Assembly: GCA_963823675.1 (NCBI GenBank)
Contig: CAWGMT010000016.1
Coordinates: forward strand, 124,001-188,000
DNA length: 64,000 bases
Source of the DNA: CAWGMT01 sp963823675
GTDB lineage: Bacteria; Planctomycetota; Planctomycetia; Isosphaerales; Isosphaeraceae
Direction: 5' to 3'
A model generated the notes under the pieces. That model was not told where the DNA came from. It did not search any database and saw only the letters and a list, made by a program, of their open reading frames with translations. The translations under genes were made by a program, and so were the position numbers. Of the stretch, positions 8,932 to 18,600 are shown in pieces (within the stretch, counting starts at the first letter, position 1; each line of letters opens with the position of its first letter).

Positions 8932-9123
8932 ATGCACAGGAATGTCACCCTGATTCGCACTAGCGAGCCGCTCCTGGCCGAGGAGCTGCTGGCCCGCAAG
9001 ACGCTGGCGCGCTCTGTTCTGGGGCGGCTTTCCGAAACCGTGCTCTTGATCCAGCCGGACGACTCAGACGTCGTGATCGAGGAGCTCCGTCGCATGGGCC
9101 ACACACCGCGTGTTGTGCGCTAA
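8932..9123 (+). CDS. Small hypothetical protein between two helicase genes
   Basis: 63 aa from ATG 8932, or 74 aa from ATG 8899. I do not recognise it. It reads like a real small protein: MHRNVTLIRTSEPLLAEELL, then a helix of LARKTLARSVLGRL, and a beta strand TVLLIQPDDSDVVIEEL ending in HTPRVVR. That is an alternating beta-alpha-beta pattern with balanced charge. It lies between the XPB gene and the helicase-associated gene on the same strand, so cotranscription and a function with them are possible. Confidence 0.5.
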   Translation: MHRNVTLIRTSEPLLAEELLARKTLARSVLGRLSETVLLIQPDDSDVVIEELRRMGHTPRVVR

Positions 9124-9241
9124 AATCGGCTTTCGTGATCCTGGGAGGGCGAGGCTCTATCCGAGCCGCCTGGGAGATTGGCTCGCAGGGAGGCTGGCCC
9201 TCCCGAAATTATGCAAGGCAATTTTCGAGGGACCGTCGGCA

Positions 9242-11547
9242 ATGGCCTCAGCGTCGCAGTCGCCATCGAGCGATCCACCGGCCGAGCGCCGGCTCGACTC
9301 GGGCCAAGGGCCGACCGAGTCGGGACCGCGCCTGGCCTATCGTGCGGTGCTGGCGCGCTACAAGCGCGCCAAGCTGGCCGACATCCGGCTCGCCCAGGGA
9401 ATGCAGCCGGGTTTGGCGCAGGTGCGCCCGCCGCGAGCGCCGACGAGATCACCGAGTATCTCGACCGGCCCGCGGCCGCGCGAGCGTTGATCGCCAGGCT
9501 GAGCGTCGGCGCGCGCCTGGGTCTCTGTCTGTTCGCTTTGACCGAGTCGACCTCAATGCGCACGGCGGGCCTCTGTCACGCGCTGGGAATGCTGGGAGTC
9601 GAGCCGGTCGAGGCCATCGTCGAGCTGCTCGATCTTGGCTTACTGGTGATCTCGTTCGAATCGGAGCTGCCATCAATCGATCACTTTCCCGCGGCGGTCG
9701 ACCGAGCCTTCGAGACGCTGGACCTGGTTGTCATCCATCCGGGGGTTGCCGCCGCAATTCGTACGACAAGGCCCGCTGCCAGATTGCCTGGTGTCGTTTC
9801 GGCCGTGAGCCAGGTTCGCGAGGCGGATGGACTGGAGCTGATCCTTCGGCTGGGCGCATTGTGGCAGAGGATCGGAATCGAGCCGCTGCGGCAAACTCAG
9901 CAAGGGGTGCTCTACAAGCGCGATCGCGAGCGCCTGGAGGAGGACCCGGTCCTGGCCGCGCCGTTTTCCGATGCACTCGAGCGGGTAACCGATCCCGCTG
10001 CGTTCTTGCTGGCCTTGGCCGGCCGCGTCGGCGTGATCGAGCCTGACCCTGCGGACGAACGGCTGCTGGCCGCGCCGACCCAATTCTGGGACGACAATGC
10101 CGTACACCTTCCCCAGATGATCGCGGCCGGCTGGATGTCGCTGGAGAGCTGGCAGGAGTTGACCGGGGAGCCGCTCGACAAGGTGAAATCCGCCGCCGTG
10201 CGCTACCTTCGAACCGCCGCGCTGCTCTGGCTGGCTACCCTGGAGGACTCGGAGTGGGTTGCGATCGATGACCTGGCGGAGCACCTCACCGCGCTCTGGC
10301 CGGCTTGGGATCGTCCGTTTTTGCTCGATGAGCTGGTGGATTCCCAGGCGCCCAGGCGCAAGGGCGGCCCGCGCGATCGCTCGCGAGCACCCAGGGTCGC
10401 CGCGAACAATTCGCGCGAGCCGGACTTGCTCGGCGCGGTCTTGCGGGGAACGGCCCATTCCTTGGGCCTGGTGCGCGAGGCAGAGGACCGAGGCAGCCAC
10501 CGGCGCGTGGTTCAGCTCACGCCGCTTGGCCGCTATGTCCTGGCACTCGGCCCGTCACCGCCCCCGCGCCCGAGCTTCGAGCATTTTCTGTTCGTCCAGC
10601 CCAACTTCGAGCTGATCGCCTATCGCCAGGGCCTGACAAACCATCTGGTCGGACGGCTGAGCCGGTTTGCGTGGTGGGTTCAGATCGGCGCCGCCCTGGA
10701 GCTGAAGCTCACGCGCGAGTCGATTCTTCACGGCCTGGAGAATGGCGAGACCGCGGCGTCGATGCTCGAAACCCTGGGGCAGCACAGCCAGCGGCCGCTC
10801 CCCCACAACGTGCAAGACGCCGTCACGAACTGGGCCAGCCGTCGCGAGCACGTAACCTACTACGCGGCCGCTTCCCTGATCGAATTCAGCTCGCAGCGCG
10901 AGCGCGACCTGGCCCTGGCCTCCTGGCCGGCCAGCGACCGGCCCGATCCGATTGTCGTCTCCGATCGGTTCCTTCTGGTCGAGGACGAAGACAGCATCCC
11001 CTTCGACCGCCTGCGCCAGACCAGCTCGCGCGATTATCGCCGGCCTCCCGAGACCTGTGCAACCGTCGAGCCTGACGGGGTGACGCTCGCTCTCGACCCA
11101 GCGCGGTCGGACCTCATGGTCGATGCCGAGCTGGCGCGATTTGCCGATGAGCTACCCTCGGAAGCAGCCGTCGCCGATCAGCAGCGCGGGCCCGCGCCAA
11201 GGCGGTTCGTCGTCACCGTCGGATCGCTGCGCCGGGGATCGAGTCGCGGCATGACTGCCGGGCAGTTAGCGGAATGGTACACACGCCGCACCGGCGCGGA
11301 AATTCCTCCGGCGGTAAGACTCTTGCTGGCCATCCGAAGTGCTCAGGTGCCGCCGTTACGACCCACTCGGATCCTGGTTCTCACCGTGACGAGCGTCGAA
11401 CTCCTCGACGGATTGCTCCAGCATCCCGCCATCCGACCCTGGCTGGGAGACCGCCTGGGCCCGGATTCCGTAACCATCGCCGACGATTGCTTGATCCCGC
11501 TCCAAAAAGCGCTCAAAGCACTGGGCATCCGGCTGAACGCCGACTGA
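9242..11547 (+). CDS. Helicase-associated protein (XPB/Ssl2-like N-terminal region, Helicase_C_3)
   Basis: About 770 aa, no ATPase motifs. It resembles the helicase-associated proteins encoded next to XPB in Actinobacteria, which carry winged-helix and Helicase_C_3 regions. Visible blocks are ADEITEYLDRPAAARALIAR, VNSM-free helical repeats, then PSFEHFLFVQPNFELIAYRQ, SVLLVEDEDS-like strands and a C-terminal ILVLTVTSVELLDGLLQHP. ATG 9242 gives a convincing N-terminus (LAYRAVLARYKRAKLADIRL), but that frame ends near 9490 and the main protein continues one frame earlier from about 9430. One missing base near 9410-9440 would join them. Alternatively translation starts upstream in the main frame at 9178. 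The function is probably as partner of the XPB helicase. Confidence 0.7.
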
Positions 11548-11599
11548 GCCGCCGGCACGAATCGGAGCATTCCATGCGCAGCCCCAGCCAGCGCCCTTC

Positions 11600-11632
11600 T
11601 CTCCCCCCCTTGCCAAGGAGGGGTCGGGGGGG
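11600..11632. repeat. C-rich/G-rich palindromic repeat
   Basis: CCCCCCTTGCCAAGGAGGGG followed by a G run forms a strong hairpin. It lies in the 153-nt gap between the convergent helicase-associated and thioredoxin-protease genes. The same kind of core (CCCCCCTTG, GGGGGAGG) recurs at 22571-22673, so both belong to one dispersed family. It could also act as a bidirectional transcription stop, although no T tract follows. Confidence 0.55.
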
Positions 11633-11700
11633 TGGACGCAGCACTACCAATTACTCAAGGGGCGGAAAGGCAAGGCCCGTCGCATCGCCGTCGTCGAAGA

Positions 11701-13383
11701 TCAACGCTCACTGCCCCCTTCGCCCGGTTGTCCACTCGGGACTCTCACGCGGCGCCAGCGAGACCTGGACGGCGCGGCCGTGTCTGAACCGGAGTTGGTC
11801 GCCGGTTCATCGTCTCCAGCGGCGGCGCCCTCTTCCCGGTCACGGATCGTCTGGGGAACCGGCCCAAAATGGTCGTTGTCGACCGCGGGGTCAAGGCTCA
11901 GATCGGTCGAGAGTCTCCGCTCGGGGACGCCTCTTTCGTTTTCATCCGGCTCGACCGGCGCGGGATGCCACGCGGTGCGCCGGGTGGTGCGCGAGGCCGC
12001 GCCGGCCGACTGACCTGGCTCCGGAGAAATCGGATCGGCGATCCCGAGGAGGCTGGGCGCGGGAATCATGACCTCACCCTTTTCAGGGCCGCCGCGGCGC
12101 CGCTGGATTCGATCCGGCTCATCCTGGTCGGGCGACTGGGATCGCGCAACCGATACCGGCGCCGATCGGCGCGACCGGGAACCCGCGCGGCCGTCAGCCA
12201 GGAGGGTGCCCGACCCGCGCGTGGCCGGAGCATACAGCGCCATCAGGTTGTTGCGGTCGAGCAGGCTGTAAATCGATCGCGGTGTCGCGTACAACCCGTG
12301 ATCGCCCTGCGGCTCGGCAAAATTGCAGACGCCCGCGATATACCCATTGTCCGTGAATAAACCGCCACCGGAACGGCCCTGCTTGGGCGCTGTCACGCAC
12401 TCGATCGCCTCATAGGTCGTGTTGCCGGAGAGGAAGCCCTGCATTCGCGGCCTGACGATCGCTGTGGGCCAAGCCGTCGCGTCGTGGCCTTCCGAACAGC
12501 CCACTGTGAGCATCCTCATCCTCGACTTGGGCTCCCAGTAGGCCGGTACGACGCGGCAAGCGGGCAAACGGCGTCTCGGTCGGATTCGGATCAAGCCGAC
12601 GTCGCGAACGAAGTCATAGTCAACAGCCCTGCCCTCGACCGTTTCGAGATAGTGAACCTGCGCCGGCGAGGTGCCGCGCAGCTTGCCGTCGAACAGGTCG
12701 ATCTTGATCCGGAGTGGGAATTGGGCAGGCGGAGCTTGCCGACGGCCATCCAGCTTGAAAATATGGGCGCAGGTGATGATCAGCGATTCCTCGGGCGTGC
12801 TGTGAATGACCGTACCCGATCCGAAACCGATCGAATGCGCGTTCATAACTTTGATCCGCACCACGGTTTCCCAGGGCTTGGGATTGGCAAAGGGCGGCTC
12901 CGCCCGGTCATCGGCTTCCTCGGGGGGATCGGCGGCGTTCTGGCCGCGGACGATTCGTCGCGGCGGTTCGTCCGAATCGGCGTCGTCCCCATCGTCGTCG
13001 CTTGCGCGCTCGCGGGAGCCGACATGCGCATTGGAATTGGCTGGCGGCTGCGCCTTCACGGCCGCAGCGCGATAAAACCGCGCGAGATTGGCCGCCGGCT
13101 GGAGCCCCTCGGTGCGGTCGAGCACGCGGCCGGAACCATCAATCACGATGAACGTCGGAACCGATTGGACCCGATAACGCGCCGCCAGCTTGGGCGACTG
13201 GTCGATATCGATCGACTTGATCGGGATCCCCTGGCGGCTCAACTGCTCGACGGCTCGCCTCATCTTCTGACACGGACCGCACCATTCGGCGTGAAAGTCG
13301 AGCAGGACCGGCTCGGCCGTCGCGTCGCTCGGAGGAGCATAGGCAGTGGTCAGAACAGCAAGCAACAGGGAGGCGATGGTCAT
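11701..13383 (-). CDS. Secreted thioredoxin domain fused to trypsin-like serine protease
   Basis: 560 aa. A signal peptide (MTIASLLLAVLTTAYA) is followed by a thioredoxin domain with the redox motif AEWCGPCQKM and the cis-Pro block VQSVPTFIVID. An acidic, Asp/Glu-rich linker leads to a chymotrypsin-fold protease with a complete triad: His in ITCAHIF, Asp in DVGLIRI, Ser in GRSGGGLF. The last 170 residues are Arg/Pro/Ser rich and probably disordered. The protein should act outside the cytoplasm, coupling disulfide chemistry to proteolysis. The domain pairing is unusual and is contained in one uninterrupted frame. It converges on the helicase-associated gene. Confidence 0.88.
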   Translation of the reverse strand: MTIASLLLAVLTTAYAPPSDATAEPVLLDFHAEWCGPCQKMRRAVEQLSRQGIPIKSIDIDQSPKLAARYRVQSVPTFIVIDGSGRVLDRTEGLQPAANLARFYRAAAVKAQPPANSNAHVGSRERASDDDGDDADSDEPPRRIVRGQNAADPPEEADDRAEPPFANPKPWETVVRIKVMNAHSIGFGSGTVIHSTPEESLIITCAHIFKLDGRRQAPPAQFPLRIKIDLFDGKLRGTSPAQVHYLETVEGRAVDYDFVRDVGLIRIRPRRRLPACRVVPAYWEPKSRMRMLTVGCSEGHDATAWPTAIVRPRMQGFLSGNTTYEAIECVTAPKQGRSGGGLFTDNGYIAGVCNFAEPQGDHGLYATPRSIYSLLDRNNLMALYAPATRGSGTLLADGRAGSRSRRSAPVSVARSQSPDQDEPDRIQRRRGGPEKGEVMIPAPSLLGIADPISPEPGQSAGAASRTTRRTAWHPAPVEPDENERGVPERRLSTDLSLDPAVDNDHFGPVPQTIRDREEGAAAGDDEPATNSGSDTAAPSRSRWRRVRVPSGQPGEGGSER

Positions 13384-14131
13384 GCCGCTAGGACTCCTTT
13401 CCCTCAGGGGGCCAATCCACTGGCGTCAAGGCGACGCCGCGCACCGGCTGCGCCAGCCCGGTGTCGGCGCCCCGCGATCTTGCGAAGGCGCAACTTGATC
13501 GCAAAGCCGGGCCTTTGGTCTCGAGGCGGCGCCTGGGAGTGCTCGATCATCCCGAAAGAGGTGGTGGCCTCTGTCGGAGATAAGTTGACGGACCTTGCCC
13601 GCGGCAGCGGACAGGTTCGCCAAGGGAAGTGGCTGTGAAACGAGCTGATGGACGTGGCGGGGAAGAAGCTGTTCCCCGTTCCTTCCTTGGGCGATGCGCC
13701 TCGGACTGGGGGCCCCGCGGCACACCGTCATGGCGTGACGCGTACCGCTGTCCGAGCCAGTTGCACGACGATTGACCGGGCCGGCACCGCCGGCGCGGCA
13801 AATTGTCTGCAAGCGATTCGGTGGCGGTACCGTGGTGCTTGCGAATTCCCTCCTGGCGATCGATCGCCCCCAACCTCCGGCCGGGGGTGTACGAGATCCC
13901 GAGGGGTTCGCGTTCACCGCGGTGAGCCCCTTTTACTAGGAGTGGACGAGGAGTACCAGATCAGTTATCGGCTTTTTGGCGGGAAGACTGAAGAAACGCC
14001 TGCAAATTGGTCTGGACGCACCAGAGAGCCAGACTGGAGGACCGTCCGATCCTTTTCTCTCCATGTGGGTTACGTGGTACAATGACTCTGCTAACACGAC
14101 CTGAGGGATTGTGCCAGGGAGAACACCGACG
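13384..14131. other. Intergenic region of about 750 nt without a supported gene
   Basis: Divergent spacer between the thioredoxin-protease and the antitoxin gene. Open frames of 80-160 codons exist on both strands, but they are Arg/Pro/Ser rich, show no domain and overlap one another. A TACAAT at 14078-14083 is a plausible -10 box for the antitoxin gene, without a convincing -35 element. Confidence 0.45.
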
Positions 14132-14455
14132 ATGAATACCGTCCCAGACAACAAGACGCTCACAGGAACCTGGAAGGACGGCCAGATCCTGCTCGACGAG
14201 CCGGCCGACTGGCCTGAGGGCTGCCGGGTTGTTGTCACACCCCAGGAAGCTCAGCGAGGGGAATGGCTGGGCATCACGGAAGAGGAATGGCCCAGAACCC
14301 CGGAAGCCCTCGCTGACTGGATGAAATGGCTCGACTCGATCGAGCCGATCGAGATGACACCGGAAGAAGAAGCGGATTGGCTCGCCTGGCGACAGACGAT
14401 CAGGGATTACGAGCTTGCCAACTTCGGCAGGCGGGTTGAGGGACTCTTTGGATGA
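14132..14455 (+). CDS. Putative antitoxin paired with PIN-domain toxin
   Basis: 107 aa from ATG 14132 (a GTG at 14111 is also in frame). The first part, LTGTWKDGQILLDEPADWPEGCRV with a following VVVTP, is a short beta-rich module seen in proteins encoded directly before PIN toxins in planctomycetes and cyanobacteria. The rest is acidic and Trp rich (GITEEEWPRTP, EEEADWLAWR) and helical, a suitable toxin-wrapping tail. It overlaps the downstream PIN gene by four bases (ATGA). Antitoxin function is inferred from composition and position, not from a known DNA-binding fold. The frame is intact although the toxin is broken. Confidence 0.68.
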   Translation: MNTVPDNKTLTGTWKDGQILLDEPADWPEGCRVVVTPQEAQRGEWLGITEEEWPRTPEALADWMKWLDSIEPIEMTPEEEADWLAWRQTIRDYELANFGRRVEGLFG

Positions 14456-14860
14456 GACGTTACCTCCTCGATACCGGAGTGGCGAGCGATTTCATGCACC
14501 GACGTCACGGCATCGATTCTCGAGTAGGCGACGCGGTCCTGAGGTCATATCGTCGGCATCTGCATCCCGGTCCTGTGTGAATTATGGGCGGGGATCGAAC
14601 TGAGCGCCAGCCGGGATCGAAACCTCGATCGATTGAAGCACGCTCTTGCCCGCTTGCGGATCTGGCCGTTCGAGGTAAAAGCTGCCGAGGTCTATGGCCG
14701 GCTGTACGCCGACCTAAAGCGCGGCGGCCGACCCATGCAGGTCATCGACATCCAAATCGCCGCCATAGCGCGGTGTCTGGGAAACTGCACCGTGGTCAGC
14801 AAGGATGGCGACTTTTCTGCGGTGCCGGGGTTGAGCGTTCAGAAGTGGGCGGCGCCATGA
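14452..14860 (+). pseudogene. VapC-like PIN-domain toxin, frameshifted
   Basis: Starts with MRRYLLDTGVASDFMHRR, carrying the first catalytic Asp of the PIN nuclease fold. As read, this frame stops at TGA 14578. From about 14546 the next frame continues the protein perfectly: IVGICIPVLCELWAGIEL (catalytic Glu), then LARLRIWPFEVKAAEVYGRL, VIDIQIAAIA (Asp) and VVSKDGDFSAVPGL (Asp), ending at TGA 14858. One extra base between about 14531 and 14546 explains the break. Restored, it is 135 aa, normal for VapC, with all four acidic residues. PIN toxins cleave RNA. Either the toxin is inactivated or this is a sequence error. Confidence 0.82.
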
Positions 14861-15280
14861 CTCAAGGCTTCGGACCCAGCGGTCGTCGGAGCAATGATAA
14901 GGTCGGGTAATTGTCTCGATCTGCTGGACGGGAAAAATGTCGATGTGCTACAAAAAGCTAAGGTTGGAATCGTAAGATTGATGAAGCGAGAAGGCGTCGA
15001 GGTTCCGGAGAATCGACGAATATATAAGAATCTTGATTGCGCCGTCTTCAACTACTTCTATCAGCAGGTGGAGGTAGAGGGGGGGCCTACGATTGATAGT
15101 GCGAGAGCCGCTTGTGTCCCAACCGAGAGCAAAAAAAGAATCTGGCACGCAAGCTGGATCTACAGCGATACGCACATCCAAAAAAAATAGCTCTGTCTTC
15201 AGCAATTCGGCGAACCGGTTTGAGAGTTCCCGAATCGCCCAGCCGGCCCAAGCGGCCGCAGGTCCAAAAAGTTCAAAAGA
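14861..15280. other. Lower-GC stretch with no supported gene
   Basis: This stretch is visibly richer in A and T than its neighbours (for example runs such as AAAAAAAATAG near 15182). An open frame at 14894-15190 (+) begins with MIRSGNCLDLLDGKNVDVLQ, and an opposite frame covers 14948-15205. Neither has a recognisable domain, and both end in the A-rich tract. The base composition and the adjoining transposase remnant suggest acquired or decayed DNA. Confidence 0.45.
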
Positions 15281-15475
15281 TCGCTACCGCCTAAGGGATC
15301 GCTGCCTCGGCTGGTTGATTACACCAGCCGCTTATTCCGCGACGGCAAGGCGGCAATCTCGAACGAGGTGGCCAACGTCCTCGAGCGGTTGGGCACGACT
15401 GCGGAGACGTGGCAGGCGCGGCTAACCCGACGCGCCAGCGAGGGACGCCGGCCGATGCCGGAGGCAGGTGCATAG
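15281..15475 (+). pseudogene. Remnant of a REP-associated (IS200/Y1-type) transposase C-terminus
   Basis: An open frame without a start codon reads LPRLVDYTSRLFRDGKAAIS followed by NEVANVLERLGTTAETWQAR. That pattern (Leu-x-x-DYT-R, GKAAIS, ILERLG, W) is the C-terminal tail of planctomycete REP-associated tyrosine transposases as I recall them. No catalytic HUH or Tyr region is present upstream. The end of the frame runs into the palindrome at 15426-15500. Such transposases mobilise REP palindromes, so the neighbourhood makes sense. Family assignment is moderate and rests on memory of the motif. Confidence 0.5.
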
Positions 15476-15500
15476 CCGATCCCCTCGCTTGCGCGTCGGG
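15426..15500. repeat. REP-like palindrome
   Basis: Arms at 15426-15445 and 15481-15500 are imperfect inverted copies (CCCGACGCGCCAGCGAGGGA against CCCCTCGCTTGCGCGTCGGG) around a loop of about 35 nt. This sequence is a dispersed palindrome family I recall from planctomycete genomes, often appearing in spurious translations as NPTRQRG or TRRASEG, both of which occur here. It directly follows a transposase remnant and lies between convergent genes. Confidence 0.65.
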
Positions 15501-15697
15501 CCGGTATGGGGCGGCCGCCAGAGTGCTGAAGAACGCTGGCTGGCCGTTCGTTCATAAACCCGCCGCGAGCAGGGGGTTCCCCCCTGCACCCCCTTTTTCT
15601 CTCCGTGCGAAACGCGAGCCGCTTCGCCATCCGGCTACGGCATCTCCGGTCGCTGCTCCGCAGACCTCCCTCTGTGCCTCCGCCTACTGGCTCCGCT

Positions 15698-18600
15698 CTA
15701 CCTGTCCTGTGCCGCCTCCGGCGAGACTCCAGACGGACTCAGGGCCAGGCGGAAGCCGTAGTCGTACGGGCGGTACGTCGGTACGTTCGAGTTGCGGAAC
15801 GCCGACCGGCAATACGCCGCGACGTTGCTCCAACTGCCGCCACGGTTCACCCGGGCCGAGCCCTCTTTAGAACCGAGCGGATCGGTGATGGCGGCCACGC
15901 CATAGTCCCCGAACCAGTCGTGGCCCCACTCAAAAAGATTGCCGTGCACGTCAAACAAGCCTCGAATGCTCGGACGCAATTCCCGCGGCGGATGGACGTC
16001 CTTGTCACTGTTCTCAGTGAACCAGCCAAATCGCCCCAGCAGGCTTACCTCGCTGCCAAAGCCGTAAGCCGTCCGCGCTCCGGCACGGCTGGCCACTTCC
16101 CACTCCGATTCCGTCGGCAGTCGAAATCCCCGTCGACCCAGCTCCAGCGGCCAGTTCCGCGGGGCCCAGTTCGCCGCGGGATTCGGTTCGCGCGGATACT
16201 TCGCCTGGTCCAGGGACTCCGGAGCCGCATACGACTGGTCTCTTTCCGGCAAGCCCGACTGCTGGCCCAGCCACCGGCAAAAGCCCACCGCGTCGTACCA
16301 GTCCGCACCGAACCCGGCATCCGCGGGTTTCGCATCGAATTGCCGCATGAATTCCGCGTATTGTGGCGAAAAGGCGATCAGCTCCTCAAAGGTGATCTCA
16401 CGATCCAGGAGCGCATAGGGACGCGTCAGCGTGATTCGGTGCCGGACTTCGTTTTTTTGCCGGTCCGGTTCGTCATTGACCGATCCGATGTCGTAGGCGC
16501 CCGCCTGAAATACGATGAACGTGTAATAAAACGTCTTGGCCGGCAGCGGTAGGGCGGGTGGTTCGAGTTTGGCCTTCTCGGTGGGCGCTAGGGACTTGCT
16601 CGATGCGGCCGGTTTCGCGGTTTCGTCAGGTTTCGACTGCCGGGACTCGGCCGGTTTGCGTGGCCCTGATTTCGATCCGGCATTCTCCTTCGCCGGTTCC
16701 GTGTTCGGCTTCGGTGGCGCTGCCGGCTTGACCGTAATCGCCAGCGTGAACCACTCACGGTCGCTCGCATACGGCACCGCGGTGCGATCCACCTGCCGTG
16801 CGACCTCCGCCTGGCCCCATTGCCGCAGCAACCAACCCGTGGCACCGTGGACTCCCGAACTCGGATCATGGCGGTACCAATCGGCCAGTTGCTCAAGCAG
16901 TGCTACCCGACGCGATTCGGGAATCTCCTCGATGGAAAACTCCCCCAACGACAGCAGCAGGGCGTACCGAGCGCTTTTTGGATAACGACCTTTCGGAGCG
17001 ACGCTGACCCGTTGCAGACAGTCCAACAGCGCATCCGCCGCGACTCCGCGCGGGCGGCAGCGGAAGATGAACTGCGTGAGCGCCTCAGGATCATCGGTCA
17101 TCACAAAGACCGGCAGCACCTTCTCGCGCTCGCCCAGCCGCAGCAAGGTGACTGCGGCGTTCGCACGGCGTTGGCCGTAGGGAATGCGCTCTACGGAGCC
17201 CAGCTCCACCGATGGCGGCGTGGCGGCGATCCTGGCGAGATCCGCGATCGTCGCGGGCGCGGGGCTGGCCGCGACGATCGGGTAGAGCACCGCGTATTGC
17301 TCCGGCGTGGCGAGGGCGAGAAGTTGGGACAACTTCGGGATATCGCCGGCGGCGTAATCCGCGAACGCGTTGGCGGCGCTCAACTGCCGGGCGGCGGTCG
17401 CCCCGGCGTCGGCGAAGATCCGCTCCAGGTCCCCCAGCAGTCGCGCACCAATCGGACGCAGCGCGTCGCGGAGCAGCGGCTGGAACTCGGCATTGGACGA
17501 GACCAGTTGCTCGGCCACGAACTTCAAGTCCTGCTCGTTCCACGAGGCCGCCTCGGAATCGGGAACGTAATCCACCAGCGCCACCGCGGCACGGAACCGG
17601 CGATTGGCCTCGGCTTTTTCGTCCCGCAGGATGGCCCGGAGTTTTTCCGTGAGCTCACCCGCGTAGGGACGCAGTAGCTGACGAATCGGGCCGACGTAAA
17701 CGACCTTGTTCGTGAGCAGTTCTTCGAGCAGGGGATCGACCAGCGCCCGGTCGCGGGAAACCCGCGCGAGGCGGGCATGCAGTTGACCGCGCTTCTCGTC
17801 GACCGTTGCGGCATTGGCGGCTAAGAGCGGTGACAGATAGGCCGCGGCAACCTCCGGATTCGCATCGAGCTCCTTGACAATGACTGGCAACTGATTCGGC
17901 TCCGCACTCACCAGGCGGCCGACCAGCCCTTCGATGCGGGTCGCTTCCCGTTCCCTGGCAACTCGAGTGCGAACCACGACTCCGATGGAAATCAATGCGG
18001 CGAGACCAGCCAGAGCGAGCGCAGATCGGAGACTGTGCAACCGGGTCGCCTTGGACATCATCACCCGCTGCTGTGAGGTCCACTTTTTCGGATCTGTCAG
18101 CGTGCGGATGCCGAGCCATTCCCGGAGGGTCGGCAGATGGCGGTTCTCTGGCTTCGCATTCCACAGGCCGGAGCGTTCCGCCAGTTTCAGCTCCGCCCGG
18201 CCCCGGCGAGTTTCCTTCTGCTTGCGCGTCAGCCATTCTCGCAACGAGTGAACCAGGTAGTCGTGGGTGAGCTGGAAATAGTGGGTGGAGGGTGGCGAGT
18301 GGAGGGTGGCGGGATTTTCGGCTTCCGCGGCGATCCCCGGGCGACCCCCAGTGTTTCCTCCCTCCACCCGCCACTCGCTACCCTCCACCCCTTCCGGCTC
18401 GGTCGGTGTGATCAGGCGAAGCTCCGGGTCGAGGATGTGGATCAGGTCGTCAAAGTCCCTTGGGCGGCTCGCGTACCCCGATGCTTCGAGCAGTTCCTGG
18501 CGTGATCGCATCTGTCCCTTGATGTCGCTTCCGGTCTCGGGCAGCAGGGCTCTCAGAACGGCTTGAGCCGCCTTCTGGTGGAGGCGATGCTTCGGATTGG

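Noticed and set aside
13426..13917. Possible 163-codon gene on the minus strand
   Set aside because: No domain, no ribosome site, low-complexity Arg/Pro/Ser composition, and conflicting frames on both strands.
14894..15205. Small genes on either strand in the lower-GC stretch
   Set aside because: Two overlapping opposite frames without domain, ribosome site or conserved pattern; both run into an A-rich tract.
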